From the NCBI RefSeq assembly GCF_025447595.1, contig NZ_JAOEJU010000011.1, positions 109,418 to 173,417 on the forward strand: DNA of 64,000 nt. The letters run 5' to 3'. The notes under the pieces are model-generated. The model saw only the letters and a list, made by a program, of their open reading frames with translations, was not told where the DNA came from and made no database searches. A program made the position numbers and the translations under genes. Below are positions 1-8,824 of this stretch, in pieces (positions within the stretch are counted from its first letter, which is position 1; the number at the start of each line of letters is the position of its first letter). This DNA comes from Pseudomonas koreensis (lineage in GTDB: Bacteria > Pseudomonadota > Gammaproteobacteria > Pseudomonadales > Pseudomonadaceae).

Positions 1-747
1 TCCGACGGTGGCCGATACAGCCAGCTCGATGCGGCCTTGCGCCATGCCGAAGCCATGGTTGCGGCGGGTGCAACGCTGATCGATGTTGGCGGCGAGTCGA
101 CCCGGCCGGGTGCGCGGGCAGTTTCTCCCTTGGAGGAGCTGGAGCGTGTCGCTCCTGTCGTGGAGCTGATCAATCGTGAGCTGGACGTGGTCATATCCGT
201 CGATACGTCCACTCCGGCGGTCATGCGCGAAACGGCGCGGTTGGGCGCTGGCTTGATCAACGACGTTCGTTCGCTACGGCGGGATGGCGCGTTGGATGCT
301 GCTGCTGCCACGGGATTGCCCGTGTGCCTGATGCATATGCTCGGTGAACCTGGCGATATGCAGGACTATCCGCGTTATCAGGATGTCACCCGGGAAGTGG
401 GCGAATTTCTCGCCGAGCGCATGACTCAGTGTGAGTTGGCAGGTATTCCGGCCGAGCGGATCATTCTCGATCCGGGCTTCGGCTTCGCCAAAACCCTGCA
501 GCACAATCTAAGCTTGTTCAAGCATATGGAAGCCTTGCATGCATTGGGGCGGCCGCTGTTGGTGGGCGTTTCGCGCAAAAGCATGATCGGACATGCATTG
601 AATCGCCCTGTGGGTGAGCGTCTATATGGTGGTTTGGCACTGGCTGCACTGGCATCGGTGAAAGGTGCGCGTATATTGCGCGTCCATGATGTGGCGGAAA
701 CGGTGGACGTGGTGCGAATGCTCGCGGCCGTGGAATCAGCCGAATAA
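1..747 (+). CDS. folP: Dihydropteroate synthase, 3' part (5' end outside window)
   Basis: Cytoplasmic folate enzyme that condenses 6-hydroxymethyl-dihydropterin diphosphate with p-aminobenzoate to give dihydropteroate. The reading frame is open from base 1, beginning SDGGRYSQLD, which matches the segment just after the family's N-terminal TPDSFSDGG loop, so only about the first 30 residues are missing. Visible motifs are the DVGGESTRPGA pterin/phosphate loop, SVDTSTPAVMRE, LINDVRSL, the LDPGFGFAKT segment and GVSRKSMIG near the C-terminus. A TTG at 37 is in frame but lies inside the domain and is not the start. glmM follows 16 bases later, probably in the same transcript. Confidence 0.95.
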   Translation, partial: SDGGRYSQLDAALRHAEAMVAAGATLIDVGGESTRPGARAVSPLEELERVAPVVELINRELDVVISVDTSTPAVMRETARLGAGLINDVRSLRRDGALDAAAATGLPVCLMHMLGEPGDMQDYPRYQDVTREVGEFLAERMTQCELAGIPAERIILDPGFGFAKTLQHNLSLFKHMEALHALGRPLLVGVSRKSMIGHALNRPVGERLYGGLALAALASVKGARILRVHDVAETVDVVRMLAAVESAE

Positions 748-763
748 GAATGATGGAGCACTT

Positions 764-2101
764 ATGAGCAAGAAATATTTTGGTACTGACGGCATTCGTG
801 GTCGCGTCGGGGAATATCCGATTACTCCTGACTTCATGCTCAAGCTCGGCTGGGCTGCCGGTATGGCCTTTCGCAAGATGGGTGCCTGCAAGGTGCTGGT
901 CGGCAAGGACACGCGGATTTCCGGCTACATGTTCGAATCGGCCCTTGAGGCTGGCCTGACATCCGCAGGTGCCGATGTGATGCTGCTGGGCCCGATGCCG
1001 ACTCCGGCAATTGCCTATTTGTCGCGTACATTCCAGGCTGAGGCCGGAATCGTGATCAGTGCTTCGCACAATCCGCATGACGATAACGGCATCAAGTTTT
1101 TCTCCGGCAAGGGCACCAAGCTGCCTGATGAGCTGGAGCTGATGATTGAGGAATTGCTCGATACGCCGATGACCGTTGTCGAGTCGAGCAAGATCGGCAA
1201 GGTGTCGCGCATCAATGATGCGTCCGGTCGCTATATCGAGTTCTGCAAGAGCTCCGTGCCGACCGGCACCAGTTTCTCCGGTCTGAAGATTGTTATCGAC
1301 TGCGCACACGGTGCCACTTATAAAGTTGCGCCGAGTGTTTTCCGTGAGCTGGGTGCTGAGGTCGTCGTTCTGTCGGCTCAGCCTAACGGTCTGAACATCA
1401 ATGACAACTGTGGCTCCACGCACATGGGGCAATTGCAGGCGGCGGTGTTGTCCGAACATGCGGATCTGGGTATCGCCTTCGATGGCGATGGTGACCGGGT
1501 GCTGATGGTCGACCACACCGGTGCGATTGTTGATGGTGACGAGCTGCTGTACATCATTGCGCGTGATCTGCATGATCGCGACAAGTTGCAGGGTGGTGTG
1601 GTCGGTACCTTGATGAGTAACCTGGGGCTTGAGCTTGCGCTCGCGGATCTGGGTATTCCTTTTGTGCGCGCCAATGTCGGTGACCGCTATGTGATCGCCG
1701 AACTGCTGGAGCGTAACTGGCTGGTGGGTGGCGAGAATTCGGGGCATGTCGTGTGCTTCAATCACACCACCACGGGTGACGCGATCATCGCGGCTTTGCA
1801 GGTGCTGATGGCGCTGAAGACGCGTAACGAGGGGCTTGCTCAAACTCGCCAGGCGTTGCGCAAGTGTCCGCAGGTGCTGATAAACGTGCGATTCGGTGGG
1901 GGCGATAGTCCGCTGGAACACCCGGCTGTCAAGGAAGCGAGTGCTCGCGTAACGCAGGCGATGGCGGGGCGGGGGCGTGTGCTTCTGCGCAAGTCCGGAA
2001 CAGAGCCTCTGGTGCGTGTGATGGTCGAAGGTGAGGACGAAACGCAGGTTCGTGGCTATGCCGAAGAACTGGCAAAACTGGTAACTGAAGTTTCTGCCTG
2101 A
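764..2101 (+). CDS. glmM: Phosphoglucosamine mutase
   Basis: Interconverts glucosamine-6-phosphate and glucosamine-1-phosphate on the route to UDP-GlcNAc for peptidoglycan and LPS. The 445 residues match the usual GlmM length. The catalytic phosphoserine loop is GIVISASHNPHDDNG, the metal loop is FDGDGDR, the sugar-binding segment is GGENSGH and the C-terminal phosphate-binding segment is LRKSGTEPLVRVMVEG. The reading frame extends upstream to 665, but ATG 764 has a GGAG at 755-758 and starts the family-typical MSKKYFGTDGIRG. The folP-glmM order is conserved in gammaproteobacteria. Confidence 0.97.
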   Translation: MSKKYFGTDGIRGRVGEYPITPDFMLKLGWAAGMAFRKMGACKVLVGKDTRISGYMFESALEAGLTSAGADVMLLGPMPTPAIAYLSRTFQAEAGIVISASHNPHDDNGIKFFSGKGTKLPDELELMIEELLDTPMTVVESSKIGKVSRINDASGRYIEFCKSSVPTGTSFSGLKIVIDCAHGATYKVAPSVFRELGAEVVVLSAQPNGLNINDNCGSTHMGQLQAAVLSEHADLGIAFDGDGDRVLMVDHTGAIVDGDELLYIIARDLHDRDKLQGGVVGTLMSNLGLELALADLGIPFVRANVGDRYVIAELLERNWLVGGENSGHVVCFNHTTTGDAIIAALQVLMALKTRNEGLAQTRQALRKCPQVLINVRFGGGDSPLEHPAVKEASARVTQAMAGRGRVLLRKSGTEPLVRVMVEGEDETQVRGYAEELAKLVTEVSA

Positions 2102-2166
2102 TTCGGCTTGCCAGCCATGATTGTGTTGGGTAACATCTGCGCCCACTTTGACCGACGAGGTACAGC

Positions 2167-2922
2167 ATGCGTCGCCCTATGGTAGCTGGTAACTGGAAGA
2201 TGCACGGTACCCGCGCCAGCGTCGCTGAGCTGATCAACGGCCTTCGTCATCTGGCCTTGCCAAGCGGTGTTGATGTCGCGGTATTCCCGCCTTGCTTGTA
2301 TATCAATCAAGTGATTGATGGCTTGAAAGGCAAATCGATTTCGGTCGGTGCGCAGAACTCTGCGGTGGAATCCATGCAAGGTGCGTTGACGGGCGAGATT
2401 GCGCCGAGTCAGTTGGTGGATGCAGGTTGTTCCCTGGTGCTTGTCGGGCACTCCGAACGCCGCCAGATCATGGGCGAGCGAGACGGAATGCTGAATCGCA
2501 AGTTCGCAGCGGCACAGGCATGTGGCTTGATCCCGGTGTTGTGCGTAGGGGAGACCCTGGAGCAGCGCGAAGCGGGAAAAACTCTTGAGGTTGTCGGGCG
2601 TCAGCTGGGCAGTATCATCGAGGAGCTGGGTGTAGGTGCTTTTGCCAACGCAGTGATCGCTTACGAGCCGGTCTGGGCGATTGGTACCGGGCTGACTGCA
2701 ACGCCGCAGCAGGCTCAGGATGTGCATAAAGCCATTCGCGAGCAGTTGGCGGCAGAGAATTCTGAAGTGGCACGAGGTGTGCGGCTTCTATACGGCGGCA
2801 GCGTGAAGGCGGCCAATGCGGTCGAACTGTTCGGCATGCCGGATATCGATGGGGGGCTCATTGGTGGAGCTTCCCTGAATGCAGATGAGTTCGGTGCGAT
2901 TTGTCGCGCCGCGGGAAACTGA
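2167..2922 (+). CDS. tpiA: Triosephosphate isomerase
   Basis: Glycolytic enzyme interconverting dihydroxyacetone phosphate and glyceraldehyde-3-phosphate. The 251-residue TIM barrel has the N-terminal GNWKMHG lysine, the catalytic histidine in VGHSERR, the catalytic glutamate in AYEPVWAIGTG and the phosphate loops YGGSVKAAN and GLIGGASL. It starts at an ATG in a GACGAGGTACAGC context and ends 4 bases before secG, so the two are probably cotranscribed. The glmM-tpiA-secG order is typical of Pseudomonas. Confidence 0.97.
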   Translation: MRRPMVAGNWKMHGTRASVAELINGLRHLALPSGVDVAVFPPCLYINQVIDGLKGKSISVGAQNSAVESMQGALTGEIAPSQLVDAGCSLVLVGHSERRQIMGERDGMLNRKFAAAQACGLIPVLCVGETLEQREAGKTLEVVGRQLGSIIEELGVGAFANAVIAYEPVWAIGTGLTATPQQAQDVHKAIREQLAAENSEVARGVRLLYGGSVKAANAVELFGMPDIDGGLIGGASLNADEFGAICRAAGN

Positions 2923-2926
2923 AAAA

Positions 2927-3310
2927 ATGCTGGAAACAGTCGTAGTCGTTTTTCATCTGCTGGGTGCATTGGGCGTAGTTGCTCTGGTTTTGCTGCAGCA
3001 GGGTAAAGGTGCGGATGCTGGCGCGTCTTTCGGAGCAGGTGCTTCAAATACTGTGTTCGGAAGCCAAGGTTCCTCTACCTTTCTTAGTAAGTTTACTGCT
3101 ATACTTGCCGCCGGTTTCTTCATAACCAGCTTGGGGTTAGGTTACTTTGCTAAAGAGAAGGCTCATCAGCTGACTCAAGCAGGCTTGCCAAATCCGGCAG
3201 TGTTGGAAGTTCCAAAGCAACAACCGGCTTCTGATGATGTACCGGTGCTTCAAGAGCAAAAGTCGGCTTCTCCAGCGACTGACGTACCTCCAGCTCAAGA
3301 GCAGAAGTAA
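2927..3310 (+). CDS. secG: Preprotein translocase subunit SecG
   Basis: Small inner-membrane partner of SecYE that assists SecA-driven protein export. The 127-residue chain has two membrane segments (about residues 2-22 and 54-74) joined by the glycine-rich cytoplasmic loop QQGKGADAGASFGAGAS, the family signature. The start is ATG 2927, because upstream in-frame codons overlap tpiA. The C-terminal tail (about 75-127) is hydrophilic and low in complexity, with repeated QPASDDVP/EQK-like pieces and no known function. tRNA-Leu begins 22 bases downstream. Confidence 0.95.
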   Translation: MLETVVVVFHLLGALGVVALVLLQQGKGADAGASFGAGASNTVFGSQGSSTFLSKFTAILAAGFFITSLGLGYFAKEKAHQLTQAGLPNPAVLEVPKQQPASDDVPVLQEQKSASPATDVPPAQEQK

Positions 3311-3332
3311 GAAGGGTTTCAAACGTAGTATT

Positions 3333-3418
3333 GCCGAGGTGGTGGAATTGGTAGACACGCAACCTTGAGGTGGTTGTGCCCATAGGGTGTAGGGGTTCGA
3401 GTCCCCTTCTCGGTACCA
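3333..3418 (+). tRNA. tRNA-Leu (anticodon GAG)
   Basis: A class II tRNA of 86 nt with encoded CCA (3416-3418). The acceptor stem GCCGAGG pairs with TCTCGGT, including two G-T wobbles. The anticodon arm is CAACC-TTGAGGT-GGTTG, giving anticodon GAG. A variable arm follows, and the T-loop TTCGAGT sits in an AGGGG/CCCCT stem. It lies just after secG, in the secG-tRNA-Leu order common to gammaproteobacteria. Confidence 0.95.
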
Positions 3419-3430
3419 ATTAGTCAGGAG

Positions 3431-3453
3431 AGCCCGCTGTTGCGGGCTTTCTT
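3431..3453 (+). terminator. Terminator after tRNA-Leu
   Basis: Perfect 7-bp stem AGCCCGC/GCGGGCT with loop TGTT, followed by TTCTT. It sits 12 bases after tRNA-Leu and ends the secG/tRNA-Leu transcript before the promoter of the initiator tRNA. Confidence 0.8.
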
Positions 3454-3470
3454 GCAGGTGGAAGGTTACA

Positions 3471-3499
3471 TTGACCCTATAAGGGATCGGTCGTATACT
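3471..3499 (+). promoter_or_regulatory. Sigma-70 promoter of the initiator tRNA / rimP-nusA-infB operon
   Basis: TTGACC (3471-3476) and TATACT (3494-3499) are separated by 17 bases, close to the ideal housekeeping promoter. The predicted start is near 3506, about 10 bases before the tRNA. A GC-rich stretch (CCGCCCC) follows the -10, as in stringently controlled stable-RNA promoters. Confidence 0.75.
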
Positions 3500-3515
3500 T
3501 CCGCCCCAGCTTTGT

Positions 3516-3592
<77 letters not shown>

Positions 3593-3600
3593 GTTTAAGG

Positions 3601-3624
3601 AGCCCCTTTTAAGGGGCTTTTTGT
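3601..3624 (+). terminator. Intrinsic terminator between tRNA-fMet and rimP (first)
   Basis: AGCCCCTT/AAGGGGCT hairpin followed by TTTTTG. It lies just after the tRNA and inside the leader of rimP-nusA-infB, so readthrough at this site would set expression of the operon. Confidence 0.8.
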
Positions 3625-3667
3625 TAGCTGGACACTTTCAACGCCGCTGTTCGACGGCGTTTCAAGG

Positions 3668-3690
3668 ATGGGCGTTTCGCCCATTTTTTT
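3668..3690 (+). terminator. Intrinsic terminator in the rimP leader (second)
   Basis: Perfect ATGGGCG/CGCCCAT stem with a TTT loop and a run of Ts, 40 bases upstream of the rimP start. A further hairpin (AACGCCG/CGGCGTT, 3640-3661) precedes it. The equivalent E. coli interval carries terminators through which NusA represses its own operon, so a similar role is inferred here. Confidence 0.75.
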
Positions 3691-3730
3691 ATTTTGCATA
3701 GCATGCACATACATGCACGAGGGGGTTCAG

Positions 3731-4189
3731 GTGTCGAGCAAGCTAGAAGAGTTGCAGGCCTTGCTGGCCCCGGTGGTCGTGGCCCTAGGCTATGAATGCT
3801 GGGGTATTGAGTTTTCGGCTCAAGGTCGGCACTCAATGTTGCGCGTTTATATCGATAAGGAAGGCGGCGTACTGGTGGACGATTGTGCCATCGTCAGCCG
3901 CCAGATCAGCGGTGTACTGGATGTTGAAGATCCAATCTCCGTTGAATACACCCTTGAAGTTTCCTCGCCAGGCATGGAACGCCCACTGTTCACTCTTGAG
4001 CAGTTTGCCAAATATGTCGGTGAACAAGTGAAGATCAAGCTGCGCTCGCCTTTTGAAGGTCGACGCAACTTTCAGGGCCTTCTGCGCGGTGTAGAAGAGC
4101 AGGATGTCGTGGTGCAGGTAGATGACCATGAGTTCCTGTTGCCGATCGATATGATCGACAAGGCCAACATTATTCCCAGTTTTGACTGA
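3731..4189 (+). CDS. rimP: Ribosome maturation factor RimP
   Basis: Cytoplasmic factor for maturation of the 30S subunit. The 152-residue protein shows the family segments LGYECWGIEF, LRVYIDKEGGV, DDCAIVSRQISGVLDVEDPI and YTLEVSSPGMERPL. The start is taken as GTG 3731, giving VSSKLEELQALL with a GGGGG-rich upstream; the frame is open back to 3668, but that stretch overlaps the terminator. It is the first protein gene of the rimP-nusA-infB operon. Confidence 0.95.
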   Translation: MSSKLEELQALLAPVVVALGYECWGIEFSAQGRHSMLRVYIDKEGGVLVDDCAIVSRQISGVLDVEDPISVEYTLEVSSPGMERPLFTLEQFAKYVGEQVKIKLRSPFEGRRNFQGLLRGVEEQDVVVQVDDHEFLLPIDMIDKANIIPSFD

Positions 4190-4236
4190 GACGCGGATCC
4201 CGCGGATCCAATGGCTTGCGAAAGGCGAGGCGTACG

Positions 4237-5718
4237 ATGAGCAAAGAAGTACTGCTGGTTGTTGAGTCGGTATCCAATGAAAAGGGTGTACCGGCAAGCG
4301 TAATTTTTGAAGCGCTGGAGCTGGCTCTGGCCACTGCTACCAAAAAGCGTTTTGAAGACGAAGTTGATCTGCGTGTGGAAATCAACCGCCACACCGGTTC
4401 TTACGAAACTTTCCGTCGCTGGACGGTCGTCGAAGAGAATGATCTCGATGATCCGGCCATTGAAACCTGGCCGAGCAAGGTTGCTGAAACGCACCCTGGC
4501 GCCAAGGTTGGCGACGTCGTTGAAGAAAAGATCGAGTCCATCGAGTTCGGCCGCATCGCTGCACAGACCGCCAAGCAGGTCATCGTGCAGAAAGTGCGCG
4601 AGGCCGAGCGCGCTCAAGTGGTTGACGCTTATCGCGAGCGCCTGGGAGAAATCATCTCCGGCACCGTGAAGAAAGTGACCCGCGACAACGTGATCGTCGA
4701 CCTGGGTAATAACGCTGAAGCGTTGCTGGCCCGTGAAGACATCATCTCTCGCGAAACCTTCCGTGTCGGCGTGCGTCTGCGTGCGCTGCTCAAGGAAATC
4801 CGCACCGAGAACCGCGGCCCTCAGCTGATCCTGTCGCGTACCGCGCCGGAAATGCTGATCGAGCTGTTCCGTATCGAAGTGCCGGAAATCGCTGAAGGCC
4901 TGATCGAAGTCATGGCCGCATCCCGTGATCCGGGTTCGCGTGCCAAGATCGCTGTCCGCTCCAAGGACAAACGCATCGACCCGCAAGGCGCGTGCATCGG
5001 TATGCGCGGTTCGCGCGTCCAGGCCGTGTCGGGCGAGTTGGGTGGCGAGCGTGTCGACATCGTCCTGTGGGACGACAACCCGGCCCAGTTCGTGATCAAT
5101 GCCATGTCGCCGGCAGAAGTGGCGGCCATCATCGTTGACGAAGATGCCCATGCCATGGACATCGCCGTTGGCGCAGACAATCTGGCTCAGGCCATCGGTC
5201 GTGGTGGTCAGAACGTGCGTCTGGCGAGCCAGCTGACTGGCTGGACCCTGAACGTGATGACCGAATCGGACATCCAGGCTAAGCAACAAGCGGAAACCGG
5301 CGACATCCTGCGCAACTTCATCGACGAGCTGGAAGTCGACGAAGAGCTGGCTCAGGTGCTGGTAGACGAAGGCTTCACCAGCCTGGAAGAGATTGCCTAC
5401 GTACCGTTGGAAGAAATGCTCAACATCGACGGCTTTGACGAAGACATCGTCAACGAGCTTCGCGCTCGTGCCAAGGATCGCTTGTTGACCAAAGCCATCG
5501 CTACTGAGGAAAAGCTGGCAGACGCCCATCCGGCCGAAGACCTGCTCTCGCTTGAGGGTATGGACAAGGATTTGGCGATGGAACTGGCGGTGCGCGGCGT
5601 AATTACCCGCGAAGACCTGGCCGAGCAGTCTATTGACGACCTGCTCGACATCGACGGCATTGACGATGATCGTGCCGGCAAGTTGATCATGGCCGCCCGA
5701 GCCCACTGGTTCGAGTAA
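4237..5718 (+). CDS. nusA: Transcription termination/antitermination factor NusA
   Basis: RNA-polymerase-binding factor that modulates pausing, termination and antitermination. In order, the 493 residues contain the N-terminal RNAP-binding domain, an S1 domain (around GEIISGTVKKVTRDNVIVDLG), two KH domains (GACIGMRGSRVQAV and QAIGRGGQNVRLAS) and two acidic C-terminal repeats with helix-hairpin-helix character (LNIDGFDEDIVNELRARAK and LDIDGIDDDRAGKLI). ATG 4237 follows GCGAGGCGTACG. Its level probably feeds back on the leader terminators upstream of rimP. Confidence 0.97.
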   Translation: MSKEVLLVVESVSNEKGVPASVIFEALELALATATKKRFEDEVDLRVEINRHTGSYETFRRWTVVEENDLDDPAIETWPSKVAETHPGAKVGDVVEEKIESIEFGRIAAQTAKQVIVQKVREAERAQVVDAYRERLGEIISGTVKKVTRDNVIVDLGNNAEALLAREDIISRETFRVGVRLRALLKEIRTENRGPQLILSRTAPEMLIELFRIEVPEIAEGLIEVMAASRDPGSRAKIAVRSKDKRIDPQGACIGMRGSRVQAVSGELGGERVDIVLWDDNPAQFVINAMSPAEVAAIIVDEDAHAMDIAVGADNLAQAIGRGGQNVRLASQLTGWTLNVMTESDIQAKQQAETGDILRNFIDELEVDEELAQVLVDEGFTSLEEIAYVPLEEMLNIDGFDEDIVNELRARAKDRLLTKAIATEEKLADAHPAEDLLSLEGMDKDLAMELAVRGVITREDLAEQSIDDLLDIDGIDDDRAGKLIMAARAHWFE

Positions 5719-5745
5719 TTGGGCGCGGCCTGAGGAGAGAAGTGC

Positions 5746-8262
5746 ATGACGCAAGTCACGGTGAAACAACTGGCCGATGAGGTCAAAACACCGGTAGAGC
5801 GCCTGTTGCAGCAGATGCGTGAGGCAGGTCTGCCGCACACCGCCGCCGAAGAAAATGTGACTGACAGTGAGAAGCAATCCCTGCTGACCCACTTGAAAAG
5901 CAGCCACAAGGCGAAAGTGGAAGAACCACGCAAGATCACGCTGCAGCGTAAAACCACCAGCACCCTGCGTGTGGCTGGCAGCAAAAGCATCAGCGTTGAA
6001 GTCCGCAAGAAGAAAGTTTTCGTACAGCGTAGCCCGGAAGAAATCGAAGCCGAGCGCAAGCGTGAACTGGATGAGCGTCGCGCAGTAGAAAATGCTGCCC
6101 GTCAGAAGGCTGAAGAAGAAGCCCGCGTTCGCGCCGAAGAAGAAGCGCGTCGCCAGCCTGCTGCGCCGTCCGCTCCTGCCGAAGCCGTCGCTGCACCTGC
6201 GCCAGTGGCCGAACCTGTGCGCGAAGCCGCGCCGGTTGTGGCTGCTGCGCCAGCTGCCGACACTCGCAAGCGTGACGAACAGCGCCGTCCGGACAAGCCA
6301 CGTGCCGACGACAACAACCGTCGTGGCGGTGGTGATGGCGAGCGCAAAAACGCTCCGCATCGCGCATCGGTCAAGGAAAAGGCTCCGGCTCCACGTGTGG
6401 CGCCACGCACTACCGACGAAGAAAGCGATGGCTTCCGTCGCGGCGGTCGCGGCAAGGCCAAGCTGAAAAAACGCAACGCCCACGGTTTCCAGAGCCCGAC
6501 CGGCCCTGTCGTGCGTGAAGTGAAGATCGGCGAAACCATCACTGTTGGCGATCTCGCTCAGCAGATGTCGGTGAAGGCTGCCGAAATCATCAAGTTCATG
6601 TTCAAACTGGGTACTCCAGCGACCATCAACCAGGTGCTTGATCAGGAAACTGCTCAACTGGTAGCCGAAGAACTGGGCCACAAAGTGACCCTGGTCAGCG
6701 ACACCGCCCTGGAAGATTCCCTGGCCGAGTCCCTGAAGTTCGAAGGTGAAGCGGTTCCTCGTGCGCCGGTTGTGACCGTAATGGGTCACGTTGACCACGG
6801 TAAGACCTCGCTGCTCGACTACATCCGTCGTGCCAAGGTAGCTGCTGGCGAAGCCGGTGGTATCACCCAGCACATCGGTGCGTACCACGTTGAAACCGAA
6901 CGCGGCATGGTCACCTTCCTCGACACCCCTGGTCACGCTGCGTTCACCGCCATGCGTGCCCGTGGTGCCAAGGCGACCGACATCGTGATCCTGGTGGTTG
7001 CGGCGGACGACGGCGTGATGCCACAAACCATCGAAGCCGTTCAGCACGCTGTTGCTGCTGGCGTTCCGCTGGTGGTTGCGGTGAACAAGATCGACAAGCC
7101 GGGCGCTGATCTCGATCGCATCCGTAGCGAACTGTCGGCCCACGGCGTGACCTCCGAAGAGTGGGGTGGCGACACTCCATTCGTTCCGGTTTCTGCGAAG
7201 ATGGGTACCGGCGTCGACGAACTGCTTGAAGCTGTATTGCTGCAAGCCGAAGTTCTCGAACTGACTGCCACTCCATCGGCTCCTGGCCGTGGTGTCGTGG
7301 TTGAATCGCGGCTGGACAAGGGCCGTGGCCCGGTGGCGACTGTTCTGGTTCAGGACGGTACGCTGCGTCAAGGCGACATGGTGCTGGTCGGCTCGAACTA
7401 TGGCCGCGTGCGTGCCATGCTCGACGAGAACGGCAAGCCGATCAAGGAAGCGGGCCCGGCCATTCCGGTCGAGATCCTCGGCCTGGACGGTACGCCTGAC
7501 GCTGGTGACGAGATGAGCGTGGTTGCCGACGAGAAGAAAGCCCGTGAAGTGGCTCTGTTCCGTCAAGGCAAGTTCCGCGAGGTCAAACTGGCTCGCGCTC
7601 ACGCCGGCAAGCTGGAAAACATCTTCGAAAGCATGGGTCAGGAAGAGAAGAAGACGCTCAACATCGTCCTCAAATCCGACGTCCGTGGTTCGCTGGAAGC
7701 TTTGCAGGGCGCTCTGAACGGCCTGGGCAACGACGAAGTGCAAGTGCGCGTGGTCGGTGGCGGTGTCGGTGGTATCACCGAATCCGATGCCAACCTGGCC
7801 TTGGCGTCCAACGCTGTACTGTTCGGCTTCAACGTGCGTGCCGATGCCGGCGCACGGAAGATCGTCGAGCAGGAAGGTCTGGACATGCGTTACTACAACG
7901 TGATCTACGACATCATCGAAGACGTCAAGAAAGCCCTGACCGGTATGCTTGGCAGCGACGTTCGCGAGAACATCCTCGGTGTGGCCGAAGTCCGTGACGT
8001 ATTCCGTTCGCCTAAGTTCGGCGCTATCGCCGGCTGCATGGTGATCGAGGGTACTGTTCACCGTAACCGTCCGATCCGTGTACTGCGTGAAGACATCGTG
8101 ATCTTCGAAGGCGAGCTGGAATCGCTGCGCCGCTTCAAGGATGACGCTTCCGAAGTCCGTGCCGGCATGGAATGCGGTATTGGCGTGAAGAGCTACAACG
8201 ACGTCAAAGTCGGCGACAAGATCGAAGTCTTCGAGAAGGTTCAGGTTGCTCGCAGCCTCTGA
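5746..8262 (+). CDS. infB: Translation initiation factor IF-2
   Basis: GTPase that delivers initiator tRNA to the 30S subunit. The 838 residues hold an N-terminal IF2N helical domain, a long charged/Ala-rich linker (about 90-240), a second IF2N domain, then the G domain with GHVDHGKTSLLDYIR, DTPGHAAF and NKIDKPGAD, and the C-terminal beta-barrel and C1/C2 domains. The start has AGGAGAGAAGTGC upstream. The antisense strand of this high-GC gene also shows a very long open frame, which is a shadow. Cotranscribed with nusA. Confidence 0.97.
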   Translation: MTQVTVKQLADEVKTPVERLLQQMREAGLPHTAAEENVTDSEKQSLLTHLKSSHKAKVEEPRKITLQRKTTSTLRVAGSKSISVEVRKKKVFVQRSPEEIEAERKRELDERRAVENAARQKAEEEARVRAEEEARRQPAAPSAPAEAVAAPAPVAEPVREAAPVVAAAPAADTRKRDEQRRPDKPRADDNNRRGGGDGERKNAPHRASVKEKAPAPRVAPRTTDEESDGFRRGGRGKAKLKKRNAHGFQSPTGPVVREVKIGETITVGDLAQQMSVKAAEIIKFMFKLGTPATINQVLDQETAQLVAEELGHKVTLVSDTALEDSLAESLKFEGEAVPRAPVVTVMGHVDHGKTSLLDYIRRAKVAAGEAGGITQHIGAYHVETERGMVTFLDTPGHAAFTAMRARGAKATDIVILVVAADDGVMPQTIEAVQHAVAAGVPLVVAVNKIDKPGADLDRIRSELSAHGVTSEEWGGDTPFVPVSAKMGTGVDELLEAVLLQAEVLELTATPSAPGRGVVVESRLDKGRGPVATVLVQDGTLRQGDMVLVGSNYGRVRAMLDENGKPIKEAGPAIPVEILGLDGTPDAGDEMSVVADEKKAREVALFRQGKFREVKLARAHAGKLENIFESMGQEEKKTLNIVLKSDVRGSLEALQGALNGLGNDEVQVRVVGGGVGGITESDANLALASNAVLFGFNVRADAGARKIVEQEGLDMRYYNVIYDIIEDVKKALTGMLGSDVRENILGVAEVRDVFRSPKFGAIAGCMVIEGTVHRNRPIRVLREDIVIFEGELESLRRFKDDASEVRAGMECGIGVKSYNDVKVGDKIEVFEKVQVARSL

Positions 8263-8333
8263 CTCGCGCACTTCAAGGGCCGCGTCGGGCCGCCGCATGC
8301 AAGTGCGCGGCACGGCGTCAGGACTCTAAACGC

Positions 8334-8368
8334 AACGCCCGGTCTGGCTTTTGTCAGGCCGGGCGTTT
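8334..8368 (+). terminator. Terminator-like hairpin between infB and rbfA
   Basis: AACGCCCGG pairs with CCGGGCGTT, with an inner CTG/CAG extension, followed by GTTTGCCGCTTT. The T-tract is interrupted, so it may be a partial terminator or an mRNA-processing or stability element in the 159-base infB-rbfA gap rather than a full stop. Confidence 0.5.
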
Positions 8369-8421
8369 GCCGCTTTCAGACCTTGCGGGTTTCACCGCGG
8401 GGCAGTAACAGGTAACAAGTC

Positions 8422-8820
8422 ATGGCAAAAGAATACAGCCGTACCCAACGTATCGGCGATCAGATGCAGCGTGAGCTGGCCCAACTGATCCGTCGTGAAG
8501 TCAAAGACCCGCGTGTCGGCCTGGTGACGATCACCGCAGTGGATGTCAGTCGTGACGTCGGTCACGCCAAGATCTTCATCACCGTGATGGGGCAGGACAA
8601 CGCCGCAGACATCGCACAGAGCATCAAGGTGCTGAATTCGGCCGCAGGCTTCCTGCGCATGCAGCTGGCGCGTGAAATGAAGCTGCGCAGCGTGCCGCAA
8701 CTGCATTTCCATTACGACGAAAGCGTCGCCCGCGGTGCACACCTGTCGGCCCTGATCGAGCGCGCCGTGGCTGAAGACAGCCAGCACGAAGCGGCCGAAC
8801 CTGAAGACGCCAAGGAGTAA
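8422..8820 (+). CDS. rbfA: 30S ribosome-binding factor A
   Basis: Single KH-domain protein required for late 16S rRNA processing and cold adaptation. At 132 residues it has the usual length. It shows the family N-terminus with RIGDQMQRELAQLI, the KDPRVGLVTITAVDVSRD segment and a LRSVPQLHFHYDES motif. The C-terminal tail is acidic. It ends 4 bases before truB. Confidence 0.96.
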   Translation: MAKEYSRTQRIGDQMQRELAQLIRREVKDPRVGLVTITAVDVSRDVGHAKIFITVMGQDNAADIAQSIKVLNSAAGFLRMQLAREMKLRSVPQLHFHYDESVARGAHLSALIERAVAEDSQHEAAEPEDAKE

Positions 8821-8824
8821 CTCG

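Noticed and set aside
4072..8313. A 1413-codon open frame on the minus strand opposite rimP, nusA and infB
   Set aside because: It is a codon-bias shadow of the real plus-strand genes in high-GC DNA; it has no domain, and nusA and infB are unambiguous.
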